Below, one piece after another: positions 26,501-37,954 of a stretch of DNA of 64,000 nt; position 1 is the first letter of the stretch; every line of letters begins with the position of its first letter. The translations under genes and the position numbers were made by a program. Source of the DNA: Bondarzewia mesenterica (Eukaryota; Basidiomycota; Agaricomycetes; Russulales; Bondarzewiaceae); the NCBI GenBank assembly GCA_004802705.1, contig SGPL01000010.1, forward strand, positions 62,001 through 126,000, read 5' to 3'. The notes beneath the pieces are model-generated. The model saw only the letters and a program-made list of their open reading frames with translations. It had not been told where the DNA came from and did not search any database.

Positions 26501-28922
26501 GGATGGAGGAGTTGGTAGAAGAGGAGGTGGAGGGAAGAGGCGGCGACTCTGAAAGGGGCGAAGTGGTGATGGGTATGAATGATGAACTATTTCTTTTCTG
26601 AACGTAAGTGAAGCCTTCGCCATTGTCCAGATGATCCGGGGCACTCGTCGAGCGGCCGATGGGTAACGAATCTTGGAAAGGTCGCAGTAGTGATGACAAT
26701 CTGAACGTGCTGTTCGCTTTGGGCAACTGCTCAACGGCGCTAAGTGTGCGCTCCTCTCCAACGCGGGGCATGGTCGCTGAGCGAGGAACTGTGGTATCTA
26801 TAAGCTGCTCAGGTGTAGGTACCTCTGAACCATGTGGCGAGAAGCGGCGGGCTTTGGCTACAGCATCGCGAATCTGTTCTAGGGCAGCAGGCAGGTCGTG
26901 AAAATATGCAAAAAAATAGGAATCCACGGAGAGGTCCTCGCTGCCATCAACGACTTTCACCTCAATCGTCTCGCTGAAGTCCATGGCAGGGGATTTGTCG
27001 ACATCGATAATTGTTGAGTATGGTATGGCAATCTAATATTTTGTCAGTCAGCACTTGAATGACGAATTGTGCACCGACCTTCACAGTATCTCCCATGTTC
27101 TGTGCCTTGAATATGACCTTACGAATAGCTTTGACCCATTCATCGCGACTTGGAAGAGAATCGGCGGATAAAAGAATAGTCTTGGCATTCGTTCGAATGC
27201 GAATATCCTTTTCATTGGCATGCTCGCAGGATATTGCATACCGTAAATCAACGACGCCGTGAGGAAAATATGGGTCCTAGTGGATCATAGTCGATAACGC
27301 GTTAGAATTTCGAGAGGAAGATAAGACTTACAGACGATGACTGGTACCAAGAGAGTACGTCATTCTTCAAAACGAACCAGTGCTTAATCCAGCGCTTCGT
27401 GCGCGGCGCTTTCTTGTAAAGGGATCCGGATTTCAACACTTGGTCCTGACATAAACTGATTTAGCGGGCAGACTATCCATGGTATAAAATATAAAATGTA
27501 CCTCTCTCGAAGGCATGTGAGCGAAGAAGCACAGATATGAGTTTGTCAGAAATATATGTCCTTGTAGGACTATCAAGCAAATGGTAAGAGGCCATTCCCG
27601 ATGTCTGTAATGTTGACTCACGGATGGACCTCATCAACCAACAGGGCATTTCTGGTTGAAAATGAGATCATTGATGTGTCCATAGAGGAAGAATGCGAGA
27701 TATACTTGCCGGCAATGACTTCCGTGATGCCGCTCAATTCGAAAACATCTGCCAACTTCGCAGCCAGACTGGCTCTGCGGTCGAGTTTGATAGTCTTGAC
27801 CGTTCCCGAACTTGGTTTACGGCCATGGCGGATTCGCGAGCTGTCGGATCCTATTGCGCCCTCCAGGACGGGAGTCAAAACAGATTGTGGACCTTCCTTC
27901 CGTCGATGTCCCACTGGACTAGATGTTCCAGACGAAGATACCTCGAAGTCCTCATCTATCTCTTCATCAGATAGTTCGGAGCCCTTACTTGCGCCTACAC
28001 TTCCAGCTATGTCCTGTTGATCATCCGAATGACTGCTGATAGTCGATAGTTGGGATTGTGACTCAGCCCGACGAGACAGCGCCACTGGTCGATATATAGT
28101 GTGTATAGAGGACGCCATGGGCTGATCTAGAAGATATTGTCAACCACATTGGACCGAATATTTGGATAGCTGAATGCATGGCTCACCCCGCTTCACGTCC
28201 TCATCACTGTCTGACTCCACAGGACTCAGGTCTTGATGAATAATATCGTCGTCGTTGTCGGGGTCCTCCTCCCAAGGAAGCGCTTGTAGCGCTTGTATAA
28301 GAGTTTGAGTACCAGCGCGCATCTAATGAGTGTACGTCAGAAGTACCCCGGCAACGATATGTAGTATGAGCACGCACAGAACCACCCCCACGGAATGCCT
28401 GGAGAGACGGCCTGGGGGGATTCTGAGATGGAGAAGGTGGTCTGATAAACGGGGATTCGTCATTCGCCTCTGAAGGTACATCGGCGGATGTCGAGCGAGG
28501 CGATCCTGGGTGAGACCTTAGCGAACTATGTCTAACGAACCCGCTGTTCTCTACGGTCATGATCAAAGCTTCATCCAAGTAAAGCGAAGGGCGCCGCAAA
28601 GTTGACACTTACCGTCGCCGCTGCCTATATCGCTCGGGTTCTGCTTGTCTTTACTCCTACGAGTGAGAGAAAACATCCGCCTGGGACCAGTGGGTGACTT
28701 TGGCCTAGATGCGCGTTGAGACTTGATCTCTGCAGATTTACTCCCGCCAAATCCCGTCTTGCCAATTACGCGGCGAACTGCTTCCTTGGGCGAAGAGCTG
28801 CCGCTCGACCTCTCAGGTGCCTCAGCTTCATCGACGGCAGTCCTGTCGGGTACTGAAGAACTTAGATTTGGGACACTGGAGGTTTTCGGCGTGAAGAGTT
28901 GAGATTTGGACAGTCTAGACAT
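23514..28922 (-). CDS. ATG26: Sterol 3-beta-glucosyltransferase (ATG26/UGT51), with an apparent frame break
   Basis: UDP-glucose:sterol glucosyltransferase making steryl glucosides at membranes, linked in some fungi to pexophagy. In order from ATG 28922: a Ser-rich N-terminus, a first GRAM half ([29 protein letters not shown]), a PH domain ([20 protein letters not shown]), a second GRAM ([17 protein letters not shown]), then the GT-28/UDPGT part: [69 protein letters not shown] and the sterol-GT signature [15 protein letters not shown] Ser-rich tail follows to TTA 23514-23516. About a dozen introns. Just before the GT domain, a run of seven A (25498-25504, plus strand) shifts the frame between PLRFTF and TIGSRGD, where six would keep it; see findings. 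Otherwise all domains are intact. Confidence 0.92.
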
Positions 28923-29613
28923 GGGAGCACGCGCACGCCGTCAAGGATAAGGATTGTATATAAGGGGGCGTGGCCACAAGTAGGTAGTGGATGAGTTTGA
29001 AGCTGAGTGTGGGAAATTCGGATTCGGCATACTTTTACGTCAAGAAGATGACTTTGTCTTTGGTGCGGGCCGTCTGTCACCACCACTTACTTACATCCAA
29101 CATGGCACGTGCATTTTTGACCCGATTTCTTATCTATCTGGTAAAAATGCTTCTTTTGATGAGACGCAACTTTTTGCTACACGGATTGTCGAAATTCTCA
29201 AAACTGACGAGGACATCATTTTTTTTTCGGCCGCCCAAATTGGCCATGCACTGTGAATATACCAGATATGGTATATAAGCGCTGGTACAAATGTTACCAA
29301 TTGGGGTCAAATAGGCCCATCATCGTGGCGAAACGTGTTTCTGCATGATTTTGCCTTCATTCGAGCCGATTCCCGACCCCAAAACCCTTTATTTGCGGGA
29401 TGAAAAACATTTTGTCCACAGCCAGTTTGGCCAATGTCCAAAAGTGGTGGTGACTAAGTAGCCGGCACCATAAGCTGTCATCGGAGTCGGTTTGAATTTT
29501 GCGGGGTGGTTGAGGGCTGTTCGTTGCGTAGACATCGCGTTCACTGTTCTTGATACCAGGACGTTGGAGGTCCTCCCTTCTTCGTTTCTCTTCGCAATCC
29601 ATCGGTCTTCGAT
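28923..29613. other. Divergent intergenic region with two TATATAA elements
   Basis: This is the shared upstream region of ATG26 (minus) and the SUR7-like gene (plus). TATATAA occurs at 28957-28963 and 29272-29278. An open frame at 28987-29256 starts only with GTG and has no recognisable similarity, so I do not call it a gene. Confidence 0.45.
28957..28963 (-). promoter_or_regulatory. TATA-like element upstream of ATG26
   Basis: TATATAA on the plus strand (TTATATA on the minus strand) lies about 35 bases upstream of the ATG26 start codon. It is close enough that the leader would be very short, so function is uncertain. Confidence 0.3.
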
Positions 29614-30726
29614 ATGCGAGGTGAACTATGTATCGGCTCTGCCTCTATCCTTTCGTAAGTTGCACGGGTTTGGCCAATGTTCATGTCGCACTGATCCTCC
29701 CGAACGAAGCCTCGCAGCACTTCTCATACTCATATTCGTGCATGTGCGTCCCTTTCTTGTCTACACCACATACGAACGGCTGTGTGATCTCGTCTTAGGT
29801 GGGGCAGACAAACACATCGTCGGTCCCTAGACGAATAGCCATGGTATGTCCCAATTCGCTTCCGACTGTTCGTGTTAGATTTACATTACCTCAGGCAAAG
29901 CTTAATGTTTCACTTTACGGGTGCGTCTACATCTATCTGATATATCTGTCACAATTTCTTCACATCCCAAAAACAGCGAAGGTCTAACAGTCGGCCTCGG
30001 TGATACCATCAATGGCCTGTACACGACGAATGCGTCTGCACCGCTTCAGGAAGGCGCAGGACTACGACAACTGTACGAATTTGGTCTATATTCGTACTGC
30101 GCATACACAGCAGATGCCAATGGTACATGTACCAACCACACTATTGCGCGAGGATACAAACCCTATGACGCCATCACGTCCGACATGATTGCCAACTACT
30201 CACAGCTCACCAACTTCATCATCCAAGGAACAACGTTCAAAAACTCAAACACCTTGGCTAGCCATTCAGCATCTGCTAATTATTGTTTGCTCGTGGGAAC
30301 AATATGCGTGGGCGTGGCGCTTTTAACGTTCGTTCTCAATTGGGATCTTCGCCATGTCGTTAACAATCTATTTGACGCGTCGGTTCTATCTTTTGCTAGT
30401 GGAATAATCAAGCACACCGTTGCATTCTTTATATCCGCGTTCGCGGCCTTTGCCGGCACTATGTTGGTCCTCACAGGCAGTGCACTCTGGACTTCCGTGA
30501 TTAGCAGATCAGAGGATATTAATTCGATCATTATTGGCGAGCCAACAGCCGTCCCTCTTGGTATCATTGTATCCAGTGGGACTGGCGTGTATCTCTCGTG
30601 GGCAGCCTTTGCCTGCTCTTTCGTATCTCTGATACCTTACGCCATAAGGTACAACTCTCATCGCTATTCCAAGTTAGCACTGTCTGACGTCGTCCGTATC
30701 ACAGCTCCTGCAGTTACCGTGGTTGA
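29614..30726 (+). CDS. SUR7/PalI family four-span membrane protein
   Basis: Plasma-membrane protein of the SUR7/PalI (claudin-like) group, which marks eisosome-type domains or takes part in pH signalling. The start is ATG 29614 (MRGELCIGSASILS), then short exons giving a first membrane span LAALLILIFVH, VGQTNTSSVPRRIAM and LNVSLYG. A large exon carries the ectodomain (NGLYTTNASAPLQE, LYSYCAYTADANGTCTN: the paired cysteines of the family) and further spans (YCLLVGTICVGVALLTFVL, AFFISAFAAFAGTMLVLTG, SWAAFACSFVSLIPYA). A last intron from about 30648 to 30710 joins to the terminal SYRG and TGA at 30724-30726. Without that intron the frame would run on to about 30757, but the spliced ending matches relatives I know better. 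About 270 aa. Confidence 0.83.
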
Positions 30727-31318
30727 GTTGATGGCACGTGGATGCCAGTCACCCTAAGACATCTTTCACCGTTTCAGGCACGCTTCTCCATCATTCACAC
30801 TGCCAACTGGGTTGGCAGTGTGGCATTTATGCTTACCCATGACCTTACGACGACACGGAAAATGGACAGTAACATCTAACCACGATTCTCATCTCAGACC
30901 GTTATGATACCGAGCATATTATTTACCCTATAGAAGTGGATGTAGGAAGCGGAATTGAAAACATGCATCCTGACCGAACGAAATGTGACTCAGCCCAATC
31001 CTTGGGACAATATGTATGGTATATTGATCAATGTACATTATGTGGTTGATTACCTTGAGCTTGCAAGGTCTCTCCCGGTCTCCGAAAGACGAGAGAATTA
31101 TATTATGTAAGTGGTTTAACGTAGCTGAACTTAAATTCTGAAACTGTACAGTTTACATAATTAAATTCCTGTTACTGGAAAGAATAGTCCAGCAACACCA
31201 TCGACGCCATCGCAAGAGCAACGGGCAAGGTACGGACGGGTTTCGCTGCATCCTTGAATTTCGTTGGTCGTACTCACGAGTATCGTATCATTGCATTGCC
31301 GCAGTAAATCTCTTCAAA
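30727..31318. other. Intergenic region with 3'-flank hairpin and RPS29 promoter
   Basis: No coding sequence is seen. It holds a perfect hairpin at 30796-30822 and the promoter of the ribosomal protein S29 gene. AT-rich from about 30900 to 31170. Confidence 0.5.
30796..30822 (+). repeat. Perfect 12-bp inverted repeat (hairpin) 3' of SUR7-like gene
   Basis: Arms CACACTGCCAAC (30796-30807) and GTTGGCAGTGTG (30811-30822) are perfect reverse complements around a 3-base loop TGG. It sits 70 bases after the SUR7-like stop codon and so probably within its 3' UTR. An RNA hairpin is the simplest reading; a protein-binding palindrome is the alternative. Confidence 0.6.
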
Positions 31319-31652
31319 ATGACCCACGACGCTGTTTGGTTTTCTCGTCCTCGTAAATACGGCAAGGGCAGCCGTCAATGGTGCGCATCCCTCCCCCTCC
31401 AGCCGCAATTGCGCAGTACTCTTCGAGGCTGCAGGCGCCATTCAATTGATGTCTGACACGTTCTGTGCTCTGTCCGCGTAGCCGCCTCTGCGCACATCAG
31501 GCTGGTCTTATTCGCAAGTACGGTCTTGACCTCTGCCGTCAATGCTTCCGTGAGAAGTCTGCTGCCATCGGTTTCGTGAAGGTGCATGCAATCCTCGATA
31601 TTTGTTCGTCTGTGCCTGACTTTTCTGTGCCTCCGATACACAGAACCGGTGA
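31319..31652 (+). CDS. RPS29: 40S ribosomal protein S29 (uS14)
   Basis: Small-subunit protein with a zinc-binding C2C2 finger, near the decoding head of the 40S subunit. Three exons (31319-31380, 31482-31581, 31644-31652) give exactly 56 aa, the family length. Sequence marks: [20 protein letters not shown], then [20 protein letters not shown] and [16 protein letters not shown]. The four zinc ligands are the cysteines of CRLC and CRQC. Both introns have GT..AG ends, and the final exon holds only AAC CGG TGA. Confidence 0.97.
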
Positions 31653-32455
31653 ATCATGTCTTTTCCCCCATCCACGCTCGCATGTTCTGTCGGTTGCTTT
31701 CTTTTTCATTTCATACACAAAATTCGGGTTCCATGCTGTGTGCTTCTACCATGATATGATATCACGGTTGAACCCTCCCCGCACCGGCTTGATTTCCTAC
31801 CACCTGGGACGAACAGGCAAACAATTTGAGACGGCTGTCAACCAAGTATTCGACTTCAGTAATGTCAAATGTTACGACTGCGAACACTGAAAAGTATATT
31901 GATTGATATATACACAAGTCAATACAATCCAGAACGGATTCCAAAGGGAACAAGTGTTATCAAAATGATACATATACAAGGAAAGCGATCTCGAAATCCT
32001 ACTCGACGTCGCGGACCCCAACACGTTCTAAGCAAAGACTTCAGATTGACGGAATAACTACATAATGACAGACAAGTAGTGGTGCGACGAGATAGAATTA
32101 AACAGATGGGCTATGGGGATGGATGGATGAGAAATGACGCTGTACAAATGTGGCAACCAAGAAACTGTTCACAGAAGTTCAACAGAAAGCACAGAAAATG
32201 AAGCGACGTTAAAAATGCGGGTTTGAATACAATGCGCCATGGGGATTTGCCATACGAGTTATTCCCGATCGCCAGATGTGCTGCGGGATAGCATAATGAA
32301 CAGTGGTGAGAACGAGTCGACGGGGAGACGGAAGTAAGATAGCTGGTGGTATAATGCGGAAGGATGACATTGGGGAAAGGAGTGTGGGGAGTATGGGTTT
32401 GAGACGAGTATTTCCAAGAGGCTCCAGAACGGTTATTGACGATGAAGCCCACCGA
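31653..32455. other. Convergent 3' intergenic region
   Basis: This lies between the RPS29 stop and the Pumilio-family stop and should contain both 3' UTRs, the latter possibly long as is usual for Pumilio genes. No further gene is supportable; the open frames here are low-complexity shadows. Confidence 0.45.
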
Positions 32456-35400
32456 TTACATGCCATACCCGAAGGAAGTTCGCTGGTACGGGTCGTTGAG
32501 GCCTCCCGCAACTCCTACACCAGGGTACGAATTGACGCCGCCGAATGCAGAGACATTGGAGAACCCGCCACTGTGAGACGGCAAGCTCTGATTGTGGCTG
32601 GAATTGCCTTGAAGGACGTAACCGTCAATCGAGTGAGGCTGCAGACCATGGAGAGGCGCATGAAGACCGGACTGTCCAAGAGCTCCCTGACTTTGTCCTC
32701 CTGGCATGGGGTACAGACCATTTGGGTTGTTGTACACGTCGGCTAAGGGGTTAGCTTGTATATGACGGCCGGCGCTGTGAGGTGCTAGCCCCATGCCCTG
32801 GTTGCCCAGGGTCATATTGACCAGCACCTGCTGGTTGTGATAGCCTCCGTAATGATCCATCTGTTCGCGTTGCAACTTGTTCTGGATTCGCTTGCCATAC
32901 GGAGTGTTACGGATCAGCGGCAAGACCGGACGAATGCCCTCCACAAGGAGAGCGCGCTGCCCAGGCTCCGCATAATCCAAAGCGGTCTAACTCGATCATG
33001 AGTCCGGCGTATGTTACAAAGCACGAAACCAGGCTGACCTGAACGCAGTAATTGCCGTACGAGTCGCGCAAGAGCTTCTCAAGCCTCGTGCGATTCAGAA
33101 GCTCGTCAATTAGCATCTTGCGTGTGCCGTGCTCTGCAACTCGGACACACTGTTTGACCATTATTAAGTCACGTGGAAGACGGTAACCAGAAAAAGACTG
33201 ACCTTTTCAATGACGTTGGAGCTGAATTTCTGTACGGACAAAGCGCACACGTTGCCTATGAATTGACGAATGACAGCATCACTGAACCTGTTGTCATTGA
33301 GATCAAGGATGTATTGCACAACCTGATAAGCTCCATCAGAAAATGAGAGGATATACGAGATTAGTGAACGACGTACGTAGTTGCCATAAGGATCCTGGAC
33401 GAGGGTCAGGGCATTGTAAGTGATCTCATTGACGAGCTGAATGCGCTGGTGATCTGAGGCATGATCAATGCAACGTTGCAGGACGCAGCAGCCATGACGA
33501 TGAGTGGCGACTTCAACGCAATTAGCAGCGACTGCATTGTAAATAAACTAGTCGAATACCATCAATGGTAAATCCACATCGACTGCGACGAAAGCTTACC
33601 TGGTTGTCCTCAGGGGCCAACTTGTTCAGACACTTCTGGATAACGTGATTGCCGTTCAGGTCCTTGATGAGCACTACGACATGAAGACTGAGCGCGACGA
33701 TGATAGAGTGAATCTGGCCATTGTATCTATGATCAGTCTGCGTCCAGGCCACCCCGTAAGTGCCAGAGGTGAAATTGACTATGAATTGGACTTGCCTGTC
33801 TCCTAGTCGACAGGAAGTCAATCATCTTCTGAACTGCGCGCGTACCGTGCATGTTGAGTGAAATGTTGACCAAGTCTTGAGCCACGGACTCGCAGATTAT
33901 GTTCCTTTGTTCATCAGTTGAGTATTCCAGCAACTTCTGGCAAAGATAGTTGCCGAAAGGATCTGTGGGCAGGCATGAGTTCGAGAAAACTGGACACTGG
34001 ACAGCCGACAGACGCTTACCTGTCATGAGATCTGCAAAATGGCCAAAGGTCTCGCGGAAAATCATATCCCTGTGCTCAGGAACACCTTCTTCCAATTTCT
34101 TCTGCAGGTACCTGCACCCATGTTGGTCCTTGCACAAGCTGGCAATCTCGCCGGCCAAATCTTCCAGACGCGTTCCGGCAAAGCGGTTGACTACAGAACA
34201 TGTCGGAGGTTAGCTTTCGAATGCAAGAAATGGATTGTCAACTGACATTCGCGATCCATGTCGCCCCGTTTGTGCTTGGGCCCATGCAATCCGTTCATCT
34301 TGCCATCAGCACTGCTGACACGACCATTCATACCCAGACCATAACGAGAGCCATGGTGATGATATAGAGCAGTTGAACCGGTACCGCCGTTGACCCCGAT
34401 TGGACTGCTGCCGTTCACCCGGGTGGAATCGTAACCATATGAGTTGTAACGCCCATTATCAAGTCCGTTGCTGATTCCATTCTCAAGTCCATAGACAGAG
34501 TCAACACCATACGGCTGCTGCTCAAATGATCAGCGGTCATACGAAGTGCTATGTTGGGGGACGTACTTGAAGAGGGTCATCAAAGCCAGGCTGGATGGAG
34601 TTAAAACCCAAGTTGCTGTCGTACTGACCGGTTTGAAGTCGCGATAAAGAAGACTGCAAGTCACCATTCAAGGGACTCTCATTTAGCGAATGAGCTCCCT
34701 GCGCCGTCAAAACGACCAGTGAGGTTCTGAGTATCTGGCGAAATCGGTGTACCAGGAGCTTTGAGCATATGCGCGGACGCGCTGTTCGAGATACCAGTAA
34801 GAGGAGTAGCAGGAACAGAGCGAGTGGTAATTGACAATCCATCAGATAAACCAGGAGGAGAGCCACGGCGAGAGCCAGGGGCTTGCGCACGGGGGGAAAG
34901 ACCCTGCGGTTGTTGGCCAAGATGCGGAGTTGCAGATGCGGAGACAGTGCCCGCAAGCTTTCCATTAGCCGCAAGATCATTTAGAGCCGGGGAAATGCTC
35001 AGTGCAGGGTTTGTGACAGTGCGTCTGTCCGGACGAGGTGAACTGGTGAACTGAGGCCACTCCGATGCTTTCTCACGCGAATCGAGAGCGCGAGAACTGA
35101 AGGAATTACGCGGCGGCGTCTGAGACAAGGGCGCTAGATCCAAAGCAGCTGACGAGGTTGACAGCTAAGCAGCGTCATTCAGTCAGAGGGAGAGCGACGA
35201 CTGGCGACGAATGCACACCTTGTTGAAATGGGACCCCTGGTACTTGTCATCGTCAGACGTCGGCAAGTTCCGCATAGCGTCTGTAATGGTCGGTCGGTTC
35301 ATGAAAAATCTCAGTCCTGACGTCGGCACTTACTATGCATTTCTTCATCAAGCTGCTCATCAAGCATCATTCCGGCATTGTACACGTTACCATATCGCAT

Positions 35401-36217
35401 ACCCTCAACCTCTCTCGCGCCGTTCGCACGTTGAACCATCATAATATCCTGAGGGGGAAGAGGCGACTGCCTCTCACCTGCCAAAGACAGGCCATGCAAA
35501 TGACTTGCCAGCTCTTCGTCATGACTACTGGCCGACGTACGCCTGCTAGCAGGCATACTCTTGGCTCCAGCGCGCCCATAGCCTTGAGTAAGAGTACCAC
35601 TACCCGGTGCGATACCGGACGGGACTTCGGGCGAACGTGTGATCGGGGCATAAGTCACAGACTTGCGTTTGTCTGAGACAGCGGAGCCAACGGCCTTCGA
35701 TAGAACGTCTACATCCACACCAACCTGCGCGAAGCCTGAACGTAAACTCGGCGAGACATCTTCGTTGAGGACGGCGTTCACTCGGGGAGGAGTCGTCGGC
35801 GCGGACATCGCCAAGTGCTGAAGTGAACCATTACTGGTTTCCAAAGGAAGAGTCAAAAGTTCCTGCTGCTGCTGCTGCTCCAGAGCACGCATCTGGTCCT
35901 CGAATATTTTTCGGTGAAGAGCACGCATCCGTTCATGCTCCATGCGCTTAAGTTCCACCCGCTAATGCAGCCAATCCCTTAGCTTCCCCAGCCCAATTCC
36001 GAAAGTATGAGGAAACTCACTGCGGATATATCGGGCATATTAGTTCCCAACCTCGCGGCCTAAGTAGGCATTCAATCACCGTACAACGAAGGCACACAAA
36101 TAGGGAAACACATACAGAGTCGGCAAGGTCTAGAAAGGCCGGGGGACTCTGCTTTCTCTCATCGGAGGTGGAGCGATTATCAGTAGGTGAAGAAGACGGT
36201 TCCAAAATGGTAGGCAT
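32456..36217 (-). CDS. Pumilio-family (PUF) RNA-binding protein
   Basis: PUF proteins bind UGUR-type elements in mRNA 3' UTRs and repress or localise the message in the cytoplasm. The start is ATG 36217 (MPTILEPSSSPTDNRS), followed by a long disordered region rich in Ser, Pro and Gln (a CAG/CTG-encoded Gln run near 35867-35880). The C-terminal half holds Puf repeats, recognisable as DQHGCRYLQKKL, DPFGNYLCQKLLEY, NMHGTRAVQKMIDFL, DLNGHNVIQKCLNKL, a HRHGCCVLQRCIDHA-like repeat at about 33440-33500, DPYGNYVVQYILDL, SSNVIEK across an intron and DSYGNYCVQ. A Gly/Asn/Ser-rich tail ends with FGYGM and TAA at 32456-32458. About ten introns. It is a canonical eight-repeat type rather than a Nop9/Puf6 type, judged from repeat spacing; the exact yeast counterpart is not clear. 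Confidence 0.92.
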
Positions 36218-37954
36218 GATAGTTAGACAAATTAGTAGATTTTTGTTTCCGAAAGGTGAACGACAGAGAGCGCTAAACGATGAATGATGAAGAAATAGAA
36301 AGCGGTAAAGCCTAGTTTCACAAAAAGGGTAATCCTGAGAATAATGAAAGGACAGACAACTACGAATGAGCCGCGCAAGCTATAGATGCGTGCATTTGAT
36401 GTAAGTTACGCACCTGCAAGCCGATTTTGAGCCCGTCTAGAAAGGACTGTTGTTACAATGCGGCTGAATGGGCTTTGTTGGAGACGATTAGCAAGGACAA
36501 CGTGGCAAGAACAAAGAGGCAGTGATGGCGCACCGTTTTTTCCTCCGGTTTCCGACTCAACTGGGAAGACGAGGTGGTGAAGAGAGAGAGAGAGATTGAC
36601 GGTGAATTATATGGGGCCTCGCTTGCGCGCGTGGACAGTGACCGACCTGAACTCTAAAAGATTACGGAGGTTACCCTCTTTTTTTGAGCTCCGCTTATAC
36701 GGCGGCGGCGGCGTTGCCTATTCTGAGCATCGCTGCCCCTTGAAACTCTTCCGGCTCTTCACACAACGCTTCTCTTCTCTCCTTGACTATCTCGCTATTT
36801 TTTCAGTAAACGCATCGTCCGCGTCATCTCTTGTCTCCCTTGAGCTGAGCTTGAGCAGAGCTCTATGGTCAACGTGGTGCCCTCATGCCCTTTGGATCTG
36901 TATCATTCGTATTTAAGGATGTACCTTATACCGGTCCGCCCCGTTGATAAACGCATCCTCAAGCATCGCGGGGTGTACTTACGCCTGCGCAAGAAGAACC
37001 GACAAACTAATTACTTTGAAGATCTCAGCACTTTGCCGGGCAGCCCTGGACTCTTTCGCTCTTACTCGACTGACTCATCCGCATCACTCAATCCCGTCAT
37101 ATTCTTCCGTGCGTATGCAACAGTTAGAGCATTAGAATTCCCCATATCTACGACGTAATCCGATTTCTTGCTTCGTTCCTCGTGTCATTTCAGCACTATG
37201 AATTCAGCACTTATGAAGCGATGGGTACAATTTTACCAAGCGCCCTATTTGTGGAGAATGCGGGCCCTCACTCAGGCTTCGTACATATGTATAACCTTCT
37301 GCTAGAGCCTTCCATATCGTCATGTCGACCCCGAAGTGACTTTTTCTCCCATCAGTGTGTTTACGAGAGTGTTTATATGCAGCGCTTCTCCAACAGGCGA
37401 ACGAACGAGCGCTTGACACGGCTCGCTCGCGGTGGCGGACATGCCATACGAGGTCCCGATTCAGAACCAGAGGGCATCCCGACTGCGCCAAGCCGGTGAT
37501 CATCGGTCAAGCTAGCGTATTTGCTCCCTTTGTCTCATAATGCATGAAGAGCTGAAGATTCATCGCCTTGAAGCTAGGCTTCCAAGGTGTGTAGTCTTCA
37601 TCCTGTAGTTTAGTAAGCTAGTACTGTTGGTGAGAAGCACGTCGGCAACACACGGGTATTCTCGTCAAGCACGACACACGTGGGACTCATACATCTAATT
37701 ACCTACTGCTCTTGCTCGTCCGACGGACTCGCTCACAATCAAACACGATGTTTCTGCAAGACCGTAGTTCATTACGGGCATTCAGAACCTATACTTTGGC
37801 CCAGCGATCGAAGAAGCTCACCGCACGGCCTCTTGGAAAAACCCATGCTCTCGAATGAAGTAGGTAGGGGTCTCAGACCTCTCCCAGGCTATACAGAGTA
37901 GACCGTACGAGAGACATGACGGCCTCCAACAGGATGCACAGAAGCATAACAATG
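36218..37954. other. Long intergenic region (1.7 kb) without a supportable gene
   Basis: This is the upstream region of the Pumilio gene and the 3' flank of the UVRAG gene. It has a short (AG)n run at 36581-36594 and CT-rich blocks on the plus strand from about 36760 to 36860. The open frames here (for example 36596-36916 and 37182-37499) have no domain, no linked exons and poor start context. A long 5' UTR with introns for the Pumilio gene, or a non-coding transcript, is possible. Confidence 0.4.

Noticed and set aside
21764..28922. A possible secondary-metabolite cluster (oxygenase next to a glycosyltransferase)
   Set aside because: The glycosyltransferase is the sterol enzyme ATG26 and there is no backbone synthase, transporter or regulator nearby.
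28987..29256. Open frame of 89 codons between ATG26 and the SUR7-like gene
   Set aside because: It begins with GTG, has no upstream ATG in frame, no domain and no splice partners.
36596..36916. Plus-strand open frame of 106 codons upstream of the Pumilio gene
   Set aside because: It overlaps CT-rich promoter sequence and starts in a purine microsatellite flank; nothing suggests selection on the protein.
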